Assembly: GCA_039815145.1 (NCBI GenBank)
Contig: JBCBZW010000006.1
Location: 33,565 to 97,564 of the forward strand
DNA: 64,000 nucleotides
Source of the DNA: Pseudomonadota bacterium
GTDB lineage: Bacteria > Pseudomonadota > Gammaproteobacteria > Steroidobacterales > JBCBZW01
Direction of reading: 5' to 3'
The notes below the pieces were generated by a model. The model was not told the DNA's origin and made no database searches. It saw only the letters and a list, made by a program, of their open reading frames with translations. Shown piece by piece: positions 53,003-62,546 of this stretch (positions are counted from its first letter, which is position 1; the number at the start of each line of letters is the position of its first letter). The translations under genes and the position numbers were made by a program.

Positions 53003-53070
53003 TCCGTTTGCAAAGGGCACGGCCTTCGGCAAGAATGCCGTCCCGCCACATACCCAGAACGACGAGGCAC

Positions 53071-53289
53071 ATGGCGAAAGAAGACGCAATTCAGATGCAG
53101 GGCAAAGTACTCGAGACCCTGCCTAATACCTACTTTCGGGTGGAGCTCGAGAACGGCCACGTGGTGACCGCTCATATCTCGGGCAAGATGCGCAAGCACT
53201 ACATCCGCATTCTCACCGGCGACACGGTAACGGTAGAACTCACTCCGTACGACCTGTCCAAGGGTCGCATCGTTTACCGCGCTCGCTGA
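53071..53289 (+). CDS. infA: translation initiation factor IF-1
   Basis: A 72-residue S1/OB-fold protein, the exact length of bacterial IF-1. The sequence [19 protein letters not shown] and the later [33 protein letters not shown] are almost invariant in the family. It binds the ribosomal A site with IF-3 and IF-2. The ATG at 53071 follows GACGAGGCAC. It sits 68 bp after aat, an order common in gammaproteobacteria, and ends in front of the convergent clpA gene. Confidence 0.98.
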   Translation: MAKEDAIQMQGKVLETLPNTYFRVELENGHVVTAHISGKMRKHYIRILTGDTVTVELTPYDLSKGRIVYRAR

Positions 53290-53318
53290 CCGCCGACGGC
53301 GCTAGAGCGCCGCGGCGG
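53290..53318. terminator. hairpin between convergent infA and clpA
   Basis: CCGCCG-A-CGGCGC / GCGCCG-CGGCGG: a 12-bp stem with a bulged A and a TAGA loop, directly after the infA stop codon. No T-tract on either side. Confidence 0.45.
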
Positions 53319-53335
53319 CTTCCAGAACCTACCCC

Positions 53336-55600
53336 TCAGGTCACCGGAGACAGCGTCTCGCCTTCGCGAGTGCTGATCGACAGCTCGTCGTCGTCCACCG
53401 TGACCACGGCGACACCGCCGTCCGCCAGACGCCCGAAGAGCAGCTCGTCGGCGAGGGGCCGCTTGATCTTGTCCTGGATCAGGCGGGCCATGGGGCGGGC
53501 CCCCATCTTCTCGTCGTAGCCGTGCTCGCCGAGCCAGGCCTTGGCGTCCGCGTCGACCTCCAGGCTCACGCCCTTGTCCTCCAGCTGCGTCTCGAGCTCG
53601 AGGAGCAGCTTGTCCACCACGCGCACCACCACCTGCGGCGGCAGCGCAGCGAACTGGATGATGGCGTCGAGGCGGTTGCGGAACTCCGGCGTGAACTGCT
53701 TGCGGATGATCTCCATGCCGTCGGTGGTGTGATCCTGCTGGGTGAAGCCGATCGACGAGCGACTCATCTCGGCAGCCCCAGCGTTGGTGGTCATCACGAT
53801 GATCACGTGGCGGAAGTCGGCCTTACGCCCGTTGTTGTCCGTGAGCGTGCCGTGGTCCATCACCTGCAGCAGGAGGTTGAACACATCCGGGTGGGCCTTC
53901 TCGATCTCATCGAGCAGGAGCACGCTGTGCGGGTGCTTGTTGATCGCTTCGGTAAGTAGACCGCCCTGGTCGTAGCCGACGTAGCCCGGCGGCGCACCGA
54001 TCAGGCGCGACACGGTGTGTCGTTCCATATACTCCGACATGTCGAAGCGCACCAGCTCCACCCCGAGGCTCATCGCGAGCTGGCGGGTGACCTCCGTCTT
54101 ACCCACCCCGGTGGGGCCGGCAAACAGGAAGGAGCCGACGGGCTTGTTCTCATCGCCGAGCCCGGAGCGGGACATCTTGATCGCTGAGGACAGGGTGGCG
54201 ATGGCCGGATCCTGGCCGAAGATCACCAGTTTCAGATCACGCTCGAGTGTGCGCAGCTGATCCCGATCGGAGGCGGACACGCTCTTGGCGGGAATCCGCG
54301 CGACCTTGGCCACGATGGTCTCGATGTCCTGCACGGTCACCTGAGTGGCCCGCGACTCTGGCGGCTGCAGGCGGACGTTGGCGCCCGCCTCGTCGATCAC
54401 GTCGATGGCCTTGTCCGGCAGGTGGCGATCGTTGATGTGCTTAGCGGCAAGTTCGGCCGCGGCCTTCAGCGCCTCGAAGTCGTAGGTCACCGAGTGGTGC
54501 TCCTCGAAGCGCGACTGCAGGCCGACCAGGATCTCGACGGTCTCGTCGATGCTCGGCTCGGGCACATCGATCTTCTGGAAGCGCCGCGCGAGGGCGTGGT
54601 CCTTCTCGAAGATGGCGCGGTACTCGTTGTAGGTGGTGGAACCAATACAGCGCAGCTCACCGTTGGCGAGCACGGGCTTGATCAGGTTCGACGCGTCCAT
54701 CACCCCGCCCGAAGCTGCTCCGGCGCCGATAAGCGTGTGGATCTCGTCGATGAAGAGCACGGCCCCGGGGATGCGCTTGAGCTCGGAGAGCACACCCTTG
54801 AGGCGCTTCTCGAAGTCACCGCGGTACTTCGTGCCGGCGATCAGCGAGCCAAGGTCCAGGGCGTAGATGGTGCAGTCGCTGAGCACGTCGGGCACGTTGC
54901 CCTCGATGATCTTGCGCGCTAGGCCCTCGGCGATGGCGGTCTTGCCCACGCCCGCCTCGCCCACGTAGAGGGGGTTGTTCTTGCGCCGGCGACACAGGAT
55001 CTGCACCGTGCGCTCGATCTCCAGCGAACGGCCGATCAGCGGATCGATCCGGCCCTCGTCCGCGCGCTGATTGAGATTGACGGCGTACTTCTCGAGGGGA
55101 CTGCGGTTCGCCTCCCCGTCCTTCTCCGACTCGCCCGACTCGGCGGCCGGTCGATCGCTCTCATCGTCGATCTTCGAGATGCCGTGAGAGATGAAGTTCA
55201 CCACGTCCAGACGCTTCACATCCTGAGCATTCAGCAGGTGGATCGCCTGAGATTTCTTTTCGCCGAAGATGGCCACCAGCACATTGGCGGGCCCCACCTC
55301 GGCCTTGCCACTCGACTGCACGTGGAACACCGCCCGCTGCAGAACGCGCTGGAAGCCGAGGGTCGGCTGCACCTCCTGATCCCGTTCGGTGCCTGCCACG
55401 GGCGTCGACTCGTCGATGAACTCCGTCAGCTGACGCTTGAGCTCCAGCACGTCGGCTCGGCAAGCGTGGAGGATCTCCTCCACTTCCGGCACATCCAGCA
55501 ACGCCAGCAACAGATGCTCGACGGTAATGAATTCGTGGCCCTTCTCCCGCGCGCGGCGGAAGCCCTCGTTGATCGTGAACTCGAGTTCTCGGCTGAGCAC
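53336..55600 (-). CDS. clpA: ATP-dependent Clp protease ATP-binding subunit ClpA
   Basis: A 754-residue Hsp100 unfoldase. The N-domain (MLSRELEFTINEGFRRAREKGHEFITVEHLLLALL) is the ClpS docking domain. AAA module 1 has Walker A GEAGVGKTAIAEGLA and Walker B in GAVLFIDEIHTLIGAG; module 2 has Walker A GPTGVGKTEVTRQLA and SVLLLDEIEKAHPDVFN. The GFTQQDH segment near residue 610 is where ClpA carries its ClpP-binding IGF/IGL loop. The size equals E. coli ClpA (758). It begins directly after the clpS stop codon (adjacent bases). Confidence 0.97.
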   Translation of the reverse strand: MLSRELEFTINEGFRRAREKGHEFITVEHLLLALLDVPEVEEILHACRADVLELKRQLTEFIDESTPVAGTERDQEVQPTLGFQRVLQRAVFHVQSSGKAEVGPANVLVAIFGEKKSQAIHLLNAQDVKRLDVVNFISHGISKIDDESDRPAAESGESEKDGEANRSPLEKYAVNLNQRADEGRIDPLIGRSLEIERTVQILCRRRKNNPLYVGEAGVGKTAIAEGLARKIIEGNVPDVLSDCTIYALDLGSLIAGTKYRGDFEKRLKGVLSELKRIPGAVLFIDEIHTLIGAGAASGGVMDASNLIKPVLANGELRCIGSTTYNEYRAIFEKDHALARRFQKIDVPEPSIDETVEILVGLQSRFEEHHSVTYDFEALKAAAELAAKHINDRHLPDKAIDVIDEAGANVRLQPPESRATQVTVQDIETIVAKVARIPAKSVSASDRDQLRTLERDLKLVIFGQDPAIATLSSAIKMSRSGLGDENKPVGSFLFAGPTGVGKTEVTRQLAMSLGVELVRFDMSEYMERHTVSRLIGAPPGYVGYDQGGLLTEAINKHPHSVLLLDEIEKAHPDVFNLLLQVMDHGTLTDNNGRKADFRHVIIVMTTNAGAAEMSRSSIGFTQQDHTTDGMEIIRKQFTPEFRNRLDAIIQFAALPPQVVVRVVDKLLLELETQLEDKGVSLEVDADAKAWLGEHGYDEKMGARPMARLIQDKIKRPLADELLFGRLADGGVAVVTVDDDELSISTREGETLSPVT

Positions 55601-55930
55601 TCAGCTCTCCTCCATCGTGCAGAGCAGCGGATGCTGGTGTTCGCGTGAGTACGCATTCACCTGCGCGACCTTGGTCTCCGCTATCTCGTAGGTGTAGACG
55701 CCGCACACACCGCGACCGCGGGTGTGGACTTCCAGCATGATCCTGGTGGCCTTGCTTCTATCCATCGAGAAAATCCGCTGCAGCACATCGACCACGAACT
55801 CCATCGGCGTGTAGTCATCATTCAGCAGCACGACACGGAACAGCGGTGGCTGTTTCGTCTCTGGCTCTTGCTCCTGCGCGAGAACGCCGGAGTCATCGTC
55901 TGTTGCCGGATTTTCCGGAAGCTCACTCAT
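55601..55930 (-). CDS. clpS: ATP-dependent Clp protease adaptor ClpS
   Basis: A 109-residue adaptor that delivers N-degron substrates to ClpAP. The acidic flexible N-terminus ([14 protein letters not shown]) is followed by the folded core: [26 protein letters not shown], with the NDD/Tx-M-x-F substrate pocket, then [30 protein letters not shown]. The ATG at 55930 fits the family length of about 106. A good promoter candidate lies about 90 bp upstream. It is co-transcribed with clpA. Confidence 0.97.
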   Translation of the reverse strand: MSELPENPATDDDSGVLAQEQEPETKQPPLFRVVLLNDDYTPMEFVVDVLQRIFSMDRSKATRIMLEVHTRGRGVCGVYTYEIAETKVAQVNAYSREHQHPLLCTMEES

Positions 55931-56012
55931 ACTGGATCGCACCCGCGGGCGGCCGCCGCGGGGTAGGGTCGGCCGCGAGGGCCGGCGTGGGACGAGATAC
56001 TCATCGCAATCC

Positions 56013-56041
56013 TTTATAGGGTCAGTGCGAGCGCGAAACAA
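56013..56041 (-). promoter_or_regulatory. candidate sigma-70 promoter of clpS-clpA
   Basis: On the minus strand TTGTTT, a 17-bp spacer, then TATAAA, about 83 bp before the clpS ATG. Hexamers and spacing are close to consensus. Confidence 0.65.
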
Positions 56042-56201
56042 GGTGATATGGAAGCGTGGAGCAACCCAATTCGCCGAACGCGGCGTTTACCCTGACACAC
56101 GCGACTTGCGACACGGGCAAAAGCGCGCTTTAGGGCTATATTTCCCAACAAGAATGAGGTGCCGAGAGTGACACTGGTCCACAGTCCGGGCACCTCGGTG
56201 C

Positions 56202-56231
56202 TTGTGGGCAAGTGGTCGTGGCGCATAAAAT
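56202..56231 (+). promoter_or_regulatory. candidate sigma-70 promoter of the gsp operon
   Basis: TTGTGG, an 18-bp spacer, then TAAAAT, about 82 bp before the gspC ATG. Confidence 0.5.
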
Positions 56232-56313
56232 TTTGGGCTGCGTCAGCCGACCGTGGGCGGGCCTGTTACACACACAAGAACCTCTGGGGCCCCCTCAGGT
56301 CTGACGGAACGCC

Positions 56314-57270
56314 ATGAACATCGCACCTGCCATCGACCGCCTGCGCCAAACCCCGCCTGATCAGCTGTTGCTGCAGGCATCCAAGGTGTTGCCGCCCTGG
56401 GTGGCCCTGGTACTGGCCGTGGCCGTGGCTTGGAACCTCGGCCAGATCGCGTGGTTGCTGGTGCCCCAGCCAGACCTCGGGCCGGTCGCGGCGCCGCCGG
56501 CCGCCAGCGCGGGAACGTCGATCAGCGCGGGGCCTGGGGGGCGGGAATCGGCCGCCGGCATCGTGAGCGCCCACCTCTTCGGCGAGTTCAACCCCGATGC
56601 AGCCCCGATTCCGCAGCAGCAGGACCTCACCCCGGACGATGACCTGCAGGAAGACCGCAGCCTCAAGCTCCTCGGTGTACTGGCGGACAACAGCGGCCGA
56701 GCCGGTCAGGCGGTGATCGTCAATTCGCGCAACAGCGCCTCGGTCTACCGGGTGGGTGACCAGGTGGAAGGCGAGCAGGCCAAGGTGGACGGGGTGTACT
56801 CCCAGTGGGTGCGCATCAACAAGAATGGCCAGCTCACCAAGCTGTCCCTGCCCGAGATCGCCGACCTCGCCGCCAGCCCGGCGCCGACGCGCCGACGCAG
56901 CGCCGTGCGTCGCACGCCGTCGCGGGCCCGGGCGCAAAATGACTCCGTGCAGAGCCTGGTGGACCAGGTGGCCGCGGGCCAGGTGAAGCTCAGCGACCTG
57001 CTGCGGCCCCAGCCCGTGTTCGATAGCGGCGAGCTCAAGGGCTACCGCGTCTACCCCGGCAAGGACCGTCAGGCTTTTGCCCGTCTCGGCCTGCGGCCCG
57101 GTGACCTGGTGACCCAGATCAACGGCGCCGCGCTGGACAACCCCAACCGGGGCTTTGAGATCTTCAAGCAGCTCGAGGGTCAGGTGCCGATCGCCGTGAC
57201 CGTCGAGCGCAACGGCAGCACCGAGACCATCGTGCTGGATCCGGGCCAAGCGTCCCTCAGCGGGGGCTGA
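56314..57270 (+). CDS. gspC: type II secretion system inner-membrane protein GspC
   Basis: A 318-residue bitopic protein. One transmembrane helix (about 29-50, WVALVLAVAVAWNLGQIAWLL) is followed by a Pro/Ala-rich linker and the HR domain (LKLLGVLADNSGRAGQAVIVNSRNSASVYRVGDQV). The C-terminal PDZ domain (GYRVYPGKDRQAFARLGLRPGDLVTQINGAALDNP) completes the usual GspC layout. It links the secretin to the inner-membrane assembly and helps select substrates. It is the first gene of gspC-D-E-F, five bases before gspD. Confidence 0.94.
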   Translation: MNIAPAIDRLRQTPPDQLLLQASKVLPPWVALVLAVAVAWNLGQIAWLLVPQPDLGPVAAPPAASAGTSISAGPGGRESAAGIVSAHLFGEFNPDAAPIPQQQDLTPDDDLQEDRSLKLLGVLADNSGRAGQAVIVNSRNSASVYRVGDQVEGEQAKVDGVYSQWVRINKNGQLTKLSLPEIADLAASPAPTRRRSAVRRTPSRARAQNDSVQSLVDQVAAGQVKLSDLLRPQPVFDSGELKGYRVYPGKDRQAFARLGLRPGDLVTQINGAALDNPNRGFEIFKQLEGQVPIAVTVERNGSTETIVLDPGQASLSGG

Positions 57271-57275
57271 GTCCC

Positions 57276-59408
57276 ATGCACCAGTCGACACGTCCCTTTC
57301 ACGTCAGCGGAATCCTTCACTACATGAGTCAGCAACACTCCCCCGACGGCACCCACGCTCGTCCCTCATCGCAGGCGACGCGGTCCGGTTGGGCACTCGC
57401 GATCTTCCTCTTGCTCGTGAGCCCGGGCGCTGACGTCTTCTCGCAAACGGATGACCAGTACTTCACGCCCAACTTCGTGGGCGTCGACGTGCAGGACGTG
57501 ATCAAGATCGTGGCCAACGAGACGGGCCGCAGCTTCATCGTGGATGCGCGCGTGAAGGGCCCCGTGACCTTCTTCGGCGCACCGATGCCAAGCGATGCCC
57601 TCTACGAGGCCTTCCTCGCCATGCTGCAGGTGAACGGCTTCGTCGCCATCCCCTCGGGCAACGTCATCAAGGTGCTGCCGGACACCAACGCCCGCCAGCT
57701 GCCGAGCACGGACCTGCCAACCACCCTGAGCGATCGCTCCGATGAAATCGTCACCCATGTGATCCGGGTCAACAACGTGGGCGCCGCCCAGCTGGTGCCG
57801 ATCCTGCGCCCGCTCGTGCCCCAGTACGGCCATCTGGCGGCCCACCCCGCCTCCAACATGCTGATCATCTCCGATCGCGAGGCCAACGTTTACCGCCTCT
57901 CGCGCATCATCCAGCGCATCGACCGCGACTCGGACGAGGAGATCGAGGTCATCACCCTCGAGCACGCCACGGCGGGCGACCTGGTGCGCGTCCTGACCGC
58001 CCTGAACCAGGCCGGCGCGCGCGCCGCCGACGGCTCCTCGCAGCCGGTCAGCCTGATCGCGGACGAGCGCACCAACAGCATCCTCGTCTCCGGCGAGCGC
58101 ACGGAGCGCCTGCGCTACCGCACCCTCATCGCCCACCTCGACACGCCCCTGGAGCAGGGGGGCAACACGCAGGTGGTCTACCTGCAGTACGCGGACGCCG
58201 AGGAGCTCGCGGGCCGCCTGACCGAGCAGGTTAACCAGCAGCAACAGCAAAACCGCACCGGCGGCGGTGGCCAGGCTCAGGCCGGCGGCGGCGGTGGCGG
58301 CAGCCCGGCCCAGCGCGGCGGGGTCATCATCTGGGCCGATGCGGCCACCAACGCACTGGTCATCACGGCGCCGCCCAAGGTCATGCGTTCCCTGCAGGCG
58401 GTGATCGATCAGCTGGACATCCGCCGCGCCCAGGTGGTGCTCGACGCCATCATCGTCGACGTCTCCGCCGATCGCTCCGCCGAACTGGGGGTGACCTGGA
58501 TCACCGATGCGACGAGCACCGCCGCATCGGCCGGTGCCACCAACTTCCGCTCGAGCGGCAACAGCATCGTGGACGTGGCCGGCGCCGTGGCGGCGGCGGA
58601 CGGCGGCGTGCCCGCCGAGGCAGCCGGACTCGTGCAGGACGGCCTGACCTTCGGCCTTGGTCGTATCCGTGAGGGCGGTACCAGCTTCGCGGCCCTCCTC
58701 ACGGCCCTCGAGGGCGACGCCCGCACCAACATCCTCTCCTACCCCACGATCACCACCCTCGACAACGAGGAGGCGGAACTGAGCGTGGGCCAGCAGGTGC
58801 CGTTCCTCACCGGCTCCTTCAGCAACACCGGGGCCAACACCGGCGCGGTAAACCCGTTCCAGACCATTCAACGCCAGGACGTGGGCCTGACCCTGAAGGT
58901 CACCCCGCAGATCAACCGCGGTGATGCGGTGATCCTCGACATCGAACTCGAGGTTTCGAGCCTGAGCCAGGGTTCCGCCGGCGCCGTGGACCTCATCACC
59001 AACCGCCGCACGATCACACAGAAGGTCATCGTGGAGGACGGGGGCGTGGTGGTGATGGGCGGTCTGATCGACGAGTCCCTCACCGAGAGCGAACAGCGCG
59101 TGCCCGTGCTGGGGCGCGTGCCGCTGCTCAAGAATCTGTTCCGCGCCCGGACGGCGGACCGGAACAAGCGTAATCTGATGGTGTTCGTGCAGCCGCGGAT
59201 CCTGCGAGACGGGGAAGCGGCGGCGCTGGCGACCAACGAGAAGTACACCCAGGTGCGCAGCCAGACGGTCTACGATCGCAAGGGTGGCTTGCTCGGCGGT
59301 GAGGCCCCGCCGACGATTCCATCGCTGATCGATCTGCGCTCGCGCGGCATCAGCGGCGCCGTCAACGACGCGGCGGCCGAGGTGCCGAACCCGTCGGGTA
59401 ACCCCTGA
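57276..59408 (+). CDS. gspD: type II secretion system secretin GspD
   Basis: A 710-residue outer-membrane secretin. Signal-like segment SGWALAIFLLLVSPGADVFS, then domain N0 (YFTPNFVGVDVQDVIKIVANETGRSFIVD) and three N1-N3 ring domains (ITLEHATAGDLVRVLTALNQAG, VVYLQYADAEELAGRLTEQV). A Gln/Gly-rich loop lies in the middle of the N3 domain. The secretin core follows, with VGQQVPFLTGSF and VVVMGGLIDESLTESEQRVPVLGRVPLLKNLF. Start 57276 is five bases after gspC; an in-frame ATG at 57324 is an alternative. Confidence 0.95.
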   Translation: MHQSTRPFHVSGILHYMSQQHSPDGTHARPSSQATRSGWALAIFLLLVSPGADVFSQTDDQYFTPNFVGVDVQDVIKIVANETGRSFIVDARVKGPVTFFGAPMPSDALYEAFLAMLQVNGFVAIPSGNVIKVLPDTNARQLPSTDLPTTLSDRSDEIVTHVIRVNNVGAAQLVPILRPLVPQYGHLAAHPASNMLIISDREANVYRLSRIIQRIDRDSDEEIEVITLEHATAGDLVRVLTALNQAGARAADGSSQPVSLIADERTNSILVSGERTERLRYRTLIAHLDTPLEQGGNTQVVYLQYADAEELAGRLTEQVNQQQQQNRTGGGGQAQAGGGGGGSPAQRGGVIIWADAATNALVITAPPKVMRSLQAVIDQLDIRRAQVVLDAIIVDVSADRSAELGVTWITDATSTAASAGATNFRSSGNSIVDVAGAVAAADGGVPAEAAGLVQDGLTFGLGRIREGGTSFAALLTALEGDARTNILSYPTITTLDNEEAELSVGQQVPFLTGSFSNTGANTGAVNPFQTIQRQDVGLTLKVTPQINRGDAVILDIELEVSSLSQGSAGAVDLITNRRTITQKVIVEDGGVVVMGGLIDESLTESEQRVPVLGRVPLLKNLFRARTADRNKRNLMVFVQPRILRDGEAAALATNEKYTQVRSQTVYDRKGGLLGGEAPPTIPSLIDLRSRGISGAVNDAAAEVPNPSGNP

Positions 59409-59499
59409 GCACAGGCTGAGCGCCCGCCCGCGGGCGCCTGCGATGGCGACGGGCAGGACGCCTCGTCGCCGAACAGTTTTGCGAGGTCTTTGAACTGCC

Positions 59500-61050
59500 A
59501 TGGCTGTCAATCCGAACGAACTGCCCGACGACGGCGCACCGCTGCCGCAGGACGATCCGGCAGCGAGCACGGGATCGGGCGAACACCGCTACCTGCCCTT
59601 CCCCTTCGCCAAGCGCCACGGGGTGCTGATCAGCGCCTACGAGGACGGAAAGGCTCACCTGTACTGCCGCGAAGGCGTGAGCCTCAGCAGCCTGGCCGAA
59701 GCACGACGCTTCGCCGGCGTACCCCTGGTGCCCACCCGGGTGAGCTCCGAGCGCTTCGACCAACTCCTGCGCGAGGCCTACGAGAGCGGCTCGAACAACG
59801 CCATGCAGATGGTGGAGGGCCTGAACGACGAGACGGACCTCAACCTCGTCGCCGATTCCCTGCCTGAACCGTCGGACCTGCTCGAGAGCGACGACGACGC
59901 GCCGATCATCAAGCTGATCAACGCCGTGCTCACCGAGGCGGTGAAAGAAAACGCCTCGGATATCCACATCGAGCCCTTCGAGAACCGCCTCGTCGTGCGC
60001 TTCCGAGTGGACGGCGTGATGCGCGAGGTGTTGCAGTCCAAGCGCGCGGTGGCGACGCTGGTGGTCTCGCGCATCAAGGTGATGGCACGACTGGACATCG
60101 CGGAGAAGCGCCTGCCCCAGGACGGTCGCATCGGGGTGCGCATCGCGGGTCGGGCGGTGGACGTTCGCGTCTCCACCCTGCCCTGCGGCCATGGCGAGCG
60201 CGTGGTGATGCGTCTGCTGGACAAGCAGGCAGGACGCCTCGACCTGCCGGCCCTCGGCATGGAGACGGCCACCATGGAGTACATGGATGAGCTGATCCAC
60301 AAGCCCCACGGCATCATCCTGGTCACCGGGCCCACCGGGTCCGGTAAAACCACCACGCTGTACGCGTCGTTGACCCGCATCAACGACGACAGCCGCAACA
60401 TCATGACCGTGGAAGATCCCATCGAGTACTACCTCGATGGCATCGGCCAGACCCAGGTCAACACCAAGGTGGACATGACCTTCGCCCGCGGCCTGCGCGC
60501 GATCCTGCGCCAGGACCCTGACGTGGTGATGGTCGGTGAGATCCGCGACAAGGAAACGGCGGAGATCGCCGTACAGTCGTCGCTCACCGGACACCTGGTG
60601 CTCTCCACCCTGCATACGAACACGGCGGTCGGCGCCGTCACGCGACTGCACGACATCGGCATCGAGCCCTTCCTGCTATCCTCCAGCCTCATCGGTGTGC
60701 TGGCCCAGCGCCTGGTGCGCGTGCTGTGCCCGGAGTGCAAGGAACCCTACTCGCCGGATCCGCGCGAGCGCGAACTGCTGAACCTCAGCGAGGACGATCC
60801 CGCTACGATCTACCGTCCCGTCGGCTGCCCCGCCTGCAAGCACAGCGGTTACACCGGTCGTTCGGGTATCTACGAGCTGCTGTTGGTGGATGAGCACATG
60901 CGCACACTGATCCACAACGGCGCCAGCGAGCAGGAAGTCGAGAAGCACGCCCGCACGCGCACGATCAGCATTCGTGACGATGGCCGACGCCTGGTGCTAA
61001 AGGGCCTCACCACCTTGGAAGAGGTGTTGCGGGTCACTCGCGAGGATTAA
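59500..61050 (+). CDS. gspE: type II secretion system ATPase GspE
   Basis: A 516-residue cytoplasmic hexameric ATPase that powers pseudopilus assembly. N-terminal domain, then ENASDIHIEPFENRLVVRFRVDG (Asp box region), Walker A GPTGSGKTTTLYAS, the Asp box MTVEDPIEYYLDGIGQTQV, Walker B DPDVVMVGEIRDKETAEIA and the His box HLVLSTLHTNTAVGAV. A four-cysteine zinc element is intact (LCPECKEPY and GCPACKHSGY), as in GspE. It lies 91 bp after gspD and 6 bp before gspF. Confidence 0.96.
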   Translation: MAVNPNELPDDGAPLPQDDPAASTGSGEHRYLPFPFAKRHGVLISAYEDGKAHLYCREGVSLSSLAEARRFAGVPLVPTRVSSERFDQLLREAYESGSNNAMQMVEGLNDETDLNLVADSLPEPSDLLESDDDAPIIKLINAVLTEAVKENASDIHIEPFENRLVVRFRVDGVMREVLQSKRAVATLVVSRIKVMARLDIAEKRLPQDGRIGVRIAGRAVDVRVSTLPCGHGERVVMRLLDKQAGRLDLPALGMETATMEYMDELIHKPHGIILVTGPTGSGKTTTLYASLTRINDDSRNIMTVEDPIEYYLDGIGQTQVNTKVDMTFARGLRAILRQDPDVVMVGEIRDKETAEIAVQSSLTGHLVLSTLHTNTAVGAVTRLHDIGIEPFLLSSSLIGVLAQRLVRVLCPECKEPYSPDPRERELLNLSEDDPATIYRPVGCPACKHSGYTGRSGIYELLLVDEHMRTLIHNGASEQEVEKHARTRTISIRDDGRRLVLKGLTTLEEVLRVTRED

Positions 61051-61056
61051 GCACCG

Positions 61057-62277
61057 GTGGGAGCTTTCGAATACGTCGCCGTCGACGCCAACGGCAAGAA
61101 CCGCAAGGGCGTCCTAGAGGGCGACACCCCACGCCAGGTGCGCCAGCTCCTGCGCGACCGCGCCCTGCTGCCGGTCAAGGTCACGGAGATCGCGGAGAAG
61201 GCCGGCAAGGCGAGTTCGGGCGGCGGCAGCAAGCGGGCCGGCTCGATGGGAGCGATGGATCTCGCGCTCATGACCCGGCAGCTGGCTACGCTGAGTCGCT
61301 CGGGCCTGCCGCTCGAAGAAGCCCTGCAAGCGGTCGGAGAGCAAGCCGAGAAACCTGGAGTTACCTCAGTGACCCTCGGCGTGCGCTCGCGGGTTGTTGA
61401 GGGACATACGCTGGCCGACGGCCTGCGTGATTTCCCACGAGCATTCCCGGAAATCTACATCGCGACGGTAGCCGCAGGTGAGTCTTCCGGTCACCTAGAC
61501 GGCGTGCTGGAACGCTTGGCGGACTACACCGAGAGCCGGCATGCGCTGCAACAAAGCGTCCAGCAAGCGATGATCTACCCGATCATCCTTATTGCGCTCT
61601 CTCTGATGATCGTCACTGGCCTACTTACCTATGTGGTACCGCAGGTCGTCGGTGTATTCGACAACATGTCGCAGGAGCTCCCGCTGCTCACCCGAGTTCT
61701 GATCGGCCTCAGTGATTTCATGCGAGAGAACCTCGTCGTCATCGGAGTGCTGCTCGTGGTGGGGGGCTTGGGTGCGCGATGGCTGCTCCAGAAGGAAGGC
61801 CCCAAGCGCGTCTTCCACCGTATGCAACTGAAGGCTCCGGTATTCGGTCGAATGGTGCGGGGAGCCAACTCCGCCCGTTTCACCCGCACGCTCAGCATCC
61901 TTGCCGGTAGCGGTGTGCCAGTGCTGGATGCGCTTCGCATCTCCGGTGAGGTGATCACCAACGTGCCGATGCGCGAGGCCGTGGCGGAAGCGTCCTCCCG
62001 CGTTCGCGAGGGGGCGCCGATCGGCGCGTCCCTCGCGAGTAGCCGTCTGTTTCCGCCCATGACGATCCACCTCATCAAGAGCGGCGAGGCAAGCGGTGAG
62101 CTAGAGGATATGCTCGACCGCGCGGCCGGCAATCAGGAGCGTGAAATGGAGTCGATCATTGCAACGCTCCTCGGCATCATGCAGCCGCTGTTGGTGCTGG
62201 TGATGGGCGGCGTCGTGCTCATCATCGTGATCGCCATCCTCCTACCGATCTTCGAACTCAACAACCTGGTCGGGTAG
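61057..62277 (+). CDS. gspF: type II secretion system inner-membrane protein GspF
   Basis: A 406-residue protein with three transmembrane helices and two cytoplasmic T2SSF domains. The start GAFEYVAVDANGKNRKGVLEGDTPRQVRQLLRDR and the repeated TRQLATLSRSGLPLEEALQAVGEQ / TRTLSILAGSGVPVLDALRISGEV pair are the two domain openings. It is the platform protein that GspE acts on. GTG 61057 is the start, six bases after gspE. In most loci gspG follows at once; here it does not. Confidence 0.95.
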   Translation: MGAFEYVAVDANGKNRKGVLEGDTPRQVRQLLRDRALLPVKVTEIAEKAGKASSGGGSKRAGSMGAMDLALMTRQLATLSRSGLPLEEALQAVGEQAEKPGVTSVTLGVRSRVVEGHTLADGLRDFPRAFPEIYIATVAAGESSGHLDGVLERLADYTESRHALQQSVQQAMIYPIILIALSLMIVTGLLTYVVPQVVGVFDNMSQELPLLTRVLIGLSDFMRENLVVIGVLLVVGGLGARWLLQKEGPKRVFHRMQLKAPVFGRMVRGANSARFTRTLSILAGSGVPVLDALRISGEVITNVPMREAVAEASSRVREGAPIGASLASSRLFPPMTIHLIKSGEASGELEDMLDRAAGNQEREMESIIATLLGIMQPLLVLVMGGVVLIIVIAILLPIFELNNLVG

Positions 62278-62546
62278 GCGTCGTCTAGGCGCCACAGATT
62301 CTCCCAAAGCACCGCATAGGTCTTCAACGCGTACTGGCTCGCGATCCACGTGCCGCCTTCCTACCGCGCGCCGAAACTGTGATCCAGGTCTACGTCTGCA
62401 CACCAGTCGCCCCCGTACAAGTGGCACTTCGTAGGGGCCGGCCGGCGCCGTAATAAAGTCACTATCGCACCGGCCGCAGACTCGTGGTATATCGACACTC
62501 GAACGCATCGTATGTGCGTCGGGGTCTCGCTACACGAGGGAGAGCC

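Larger units (their letters stand above)
55931..56313. other. divergent regulatory region between clpS and gspC
   Basis: A 383-bp non-coding region with a promoter candidate for each flanking operon (listed separately). It also holds an imperfect long-range hairpin, GAGGTGCC (56156-56163) with GGCACCTC (56189-56196). No small gene is convincing here; in particular no cspD-like frame, often found next to clpSA. Confidence 0.6.

Noticed and set aside
56014..56226. A 70-codon minus-strand frame upstream of clpS
   Set aside because: No ribosome site or family, and it covers the clpS promoter candidate.
57366..59570. A 734-codon minus-strand frame opposite gspD
   Set aside because: Antisense shadow of gspD; composition is Arg/His/Asp/Val/Gly without recognisable motifs.
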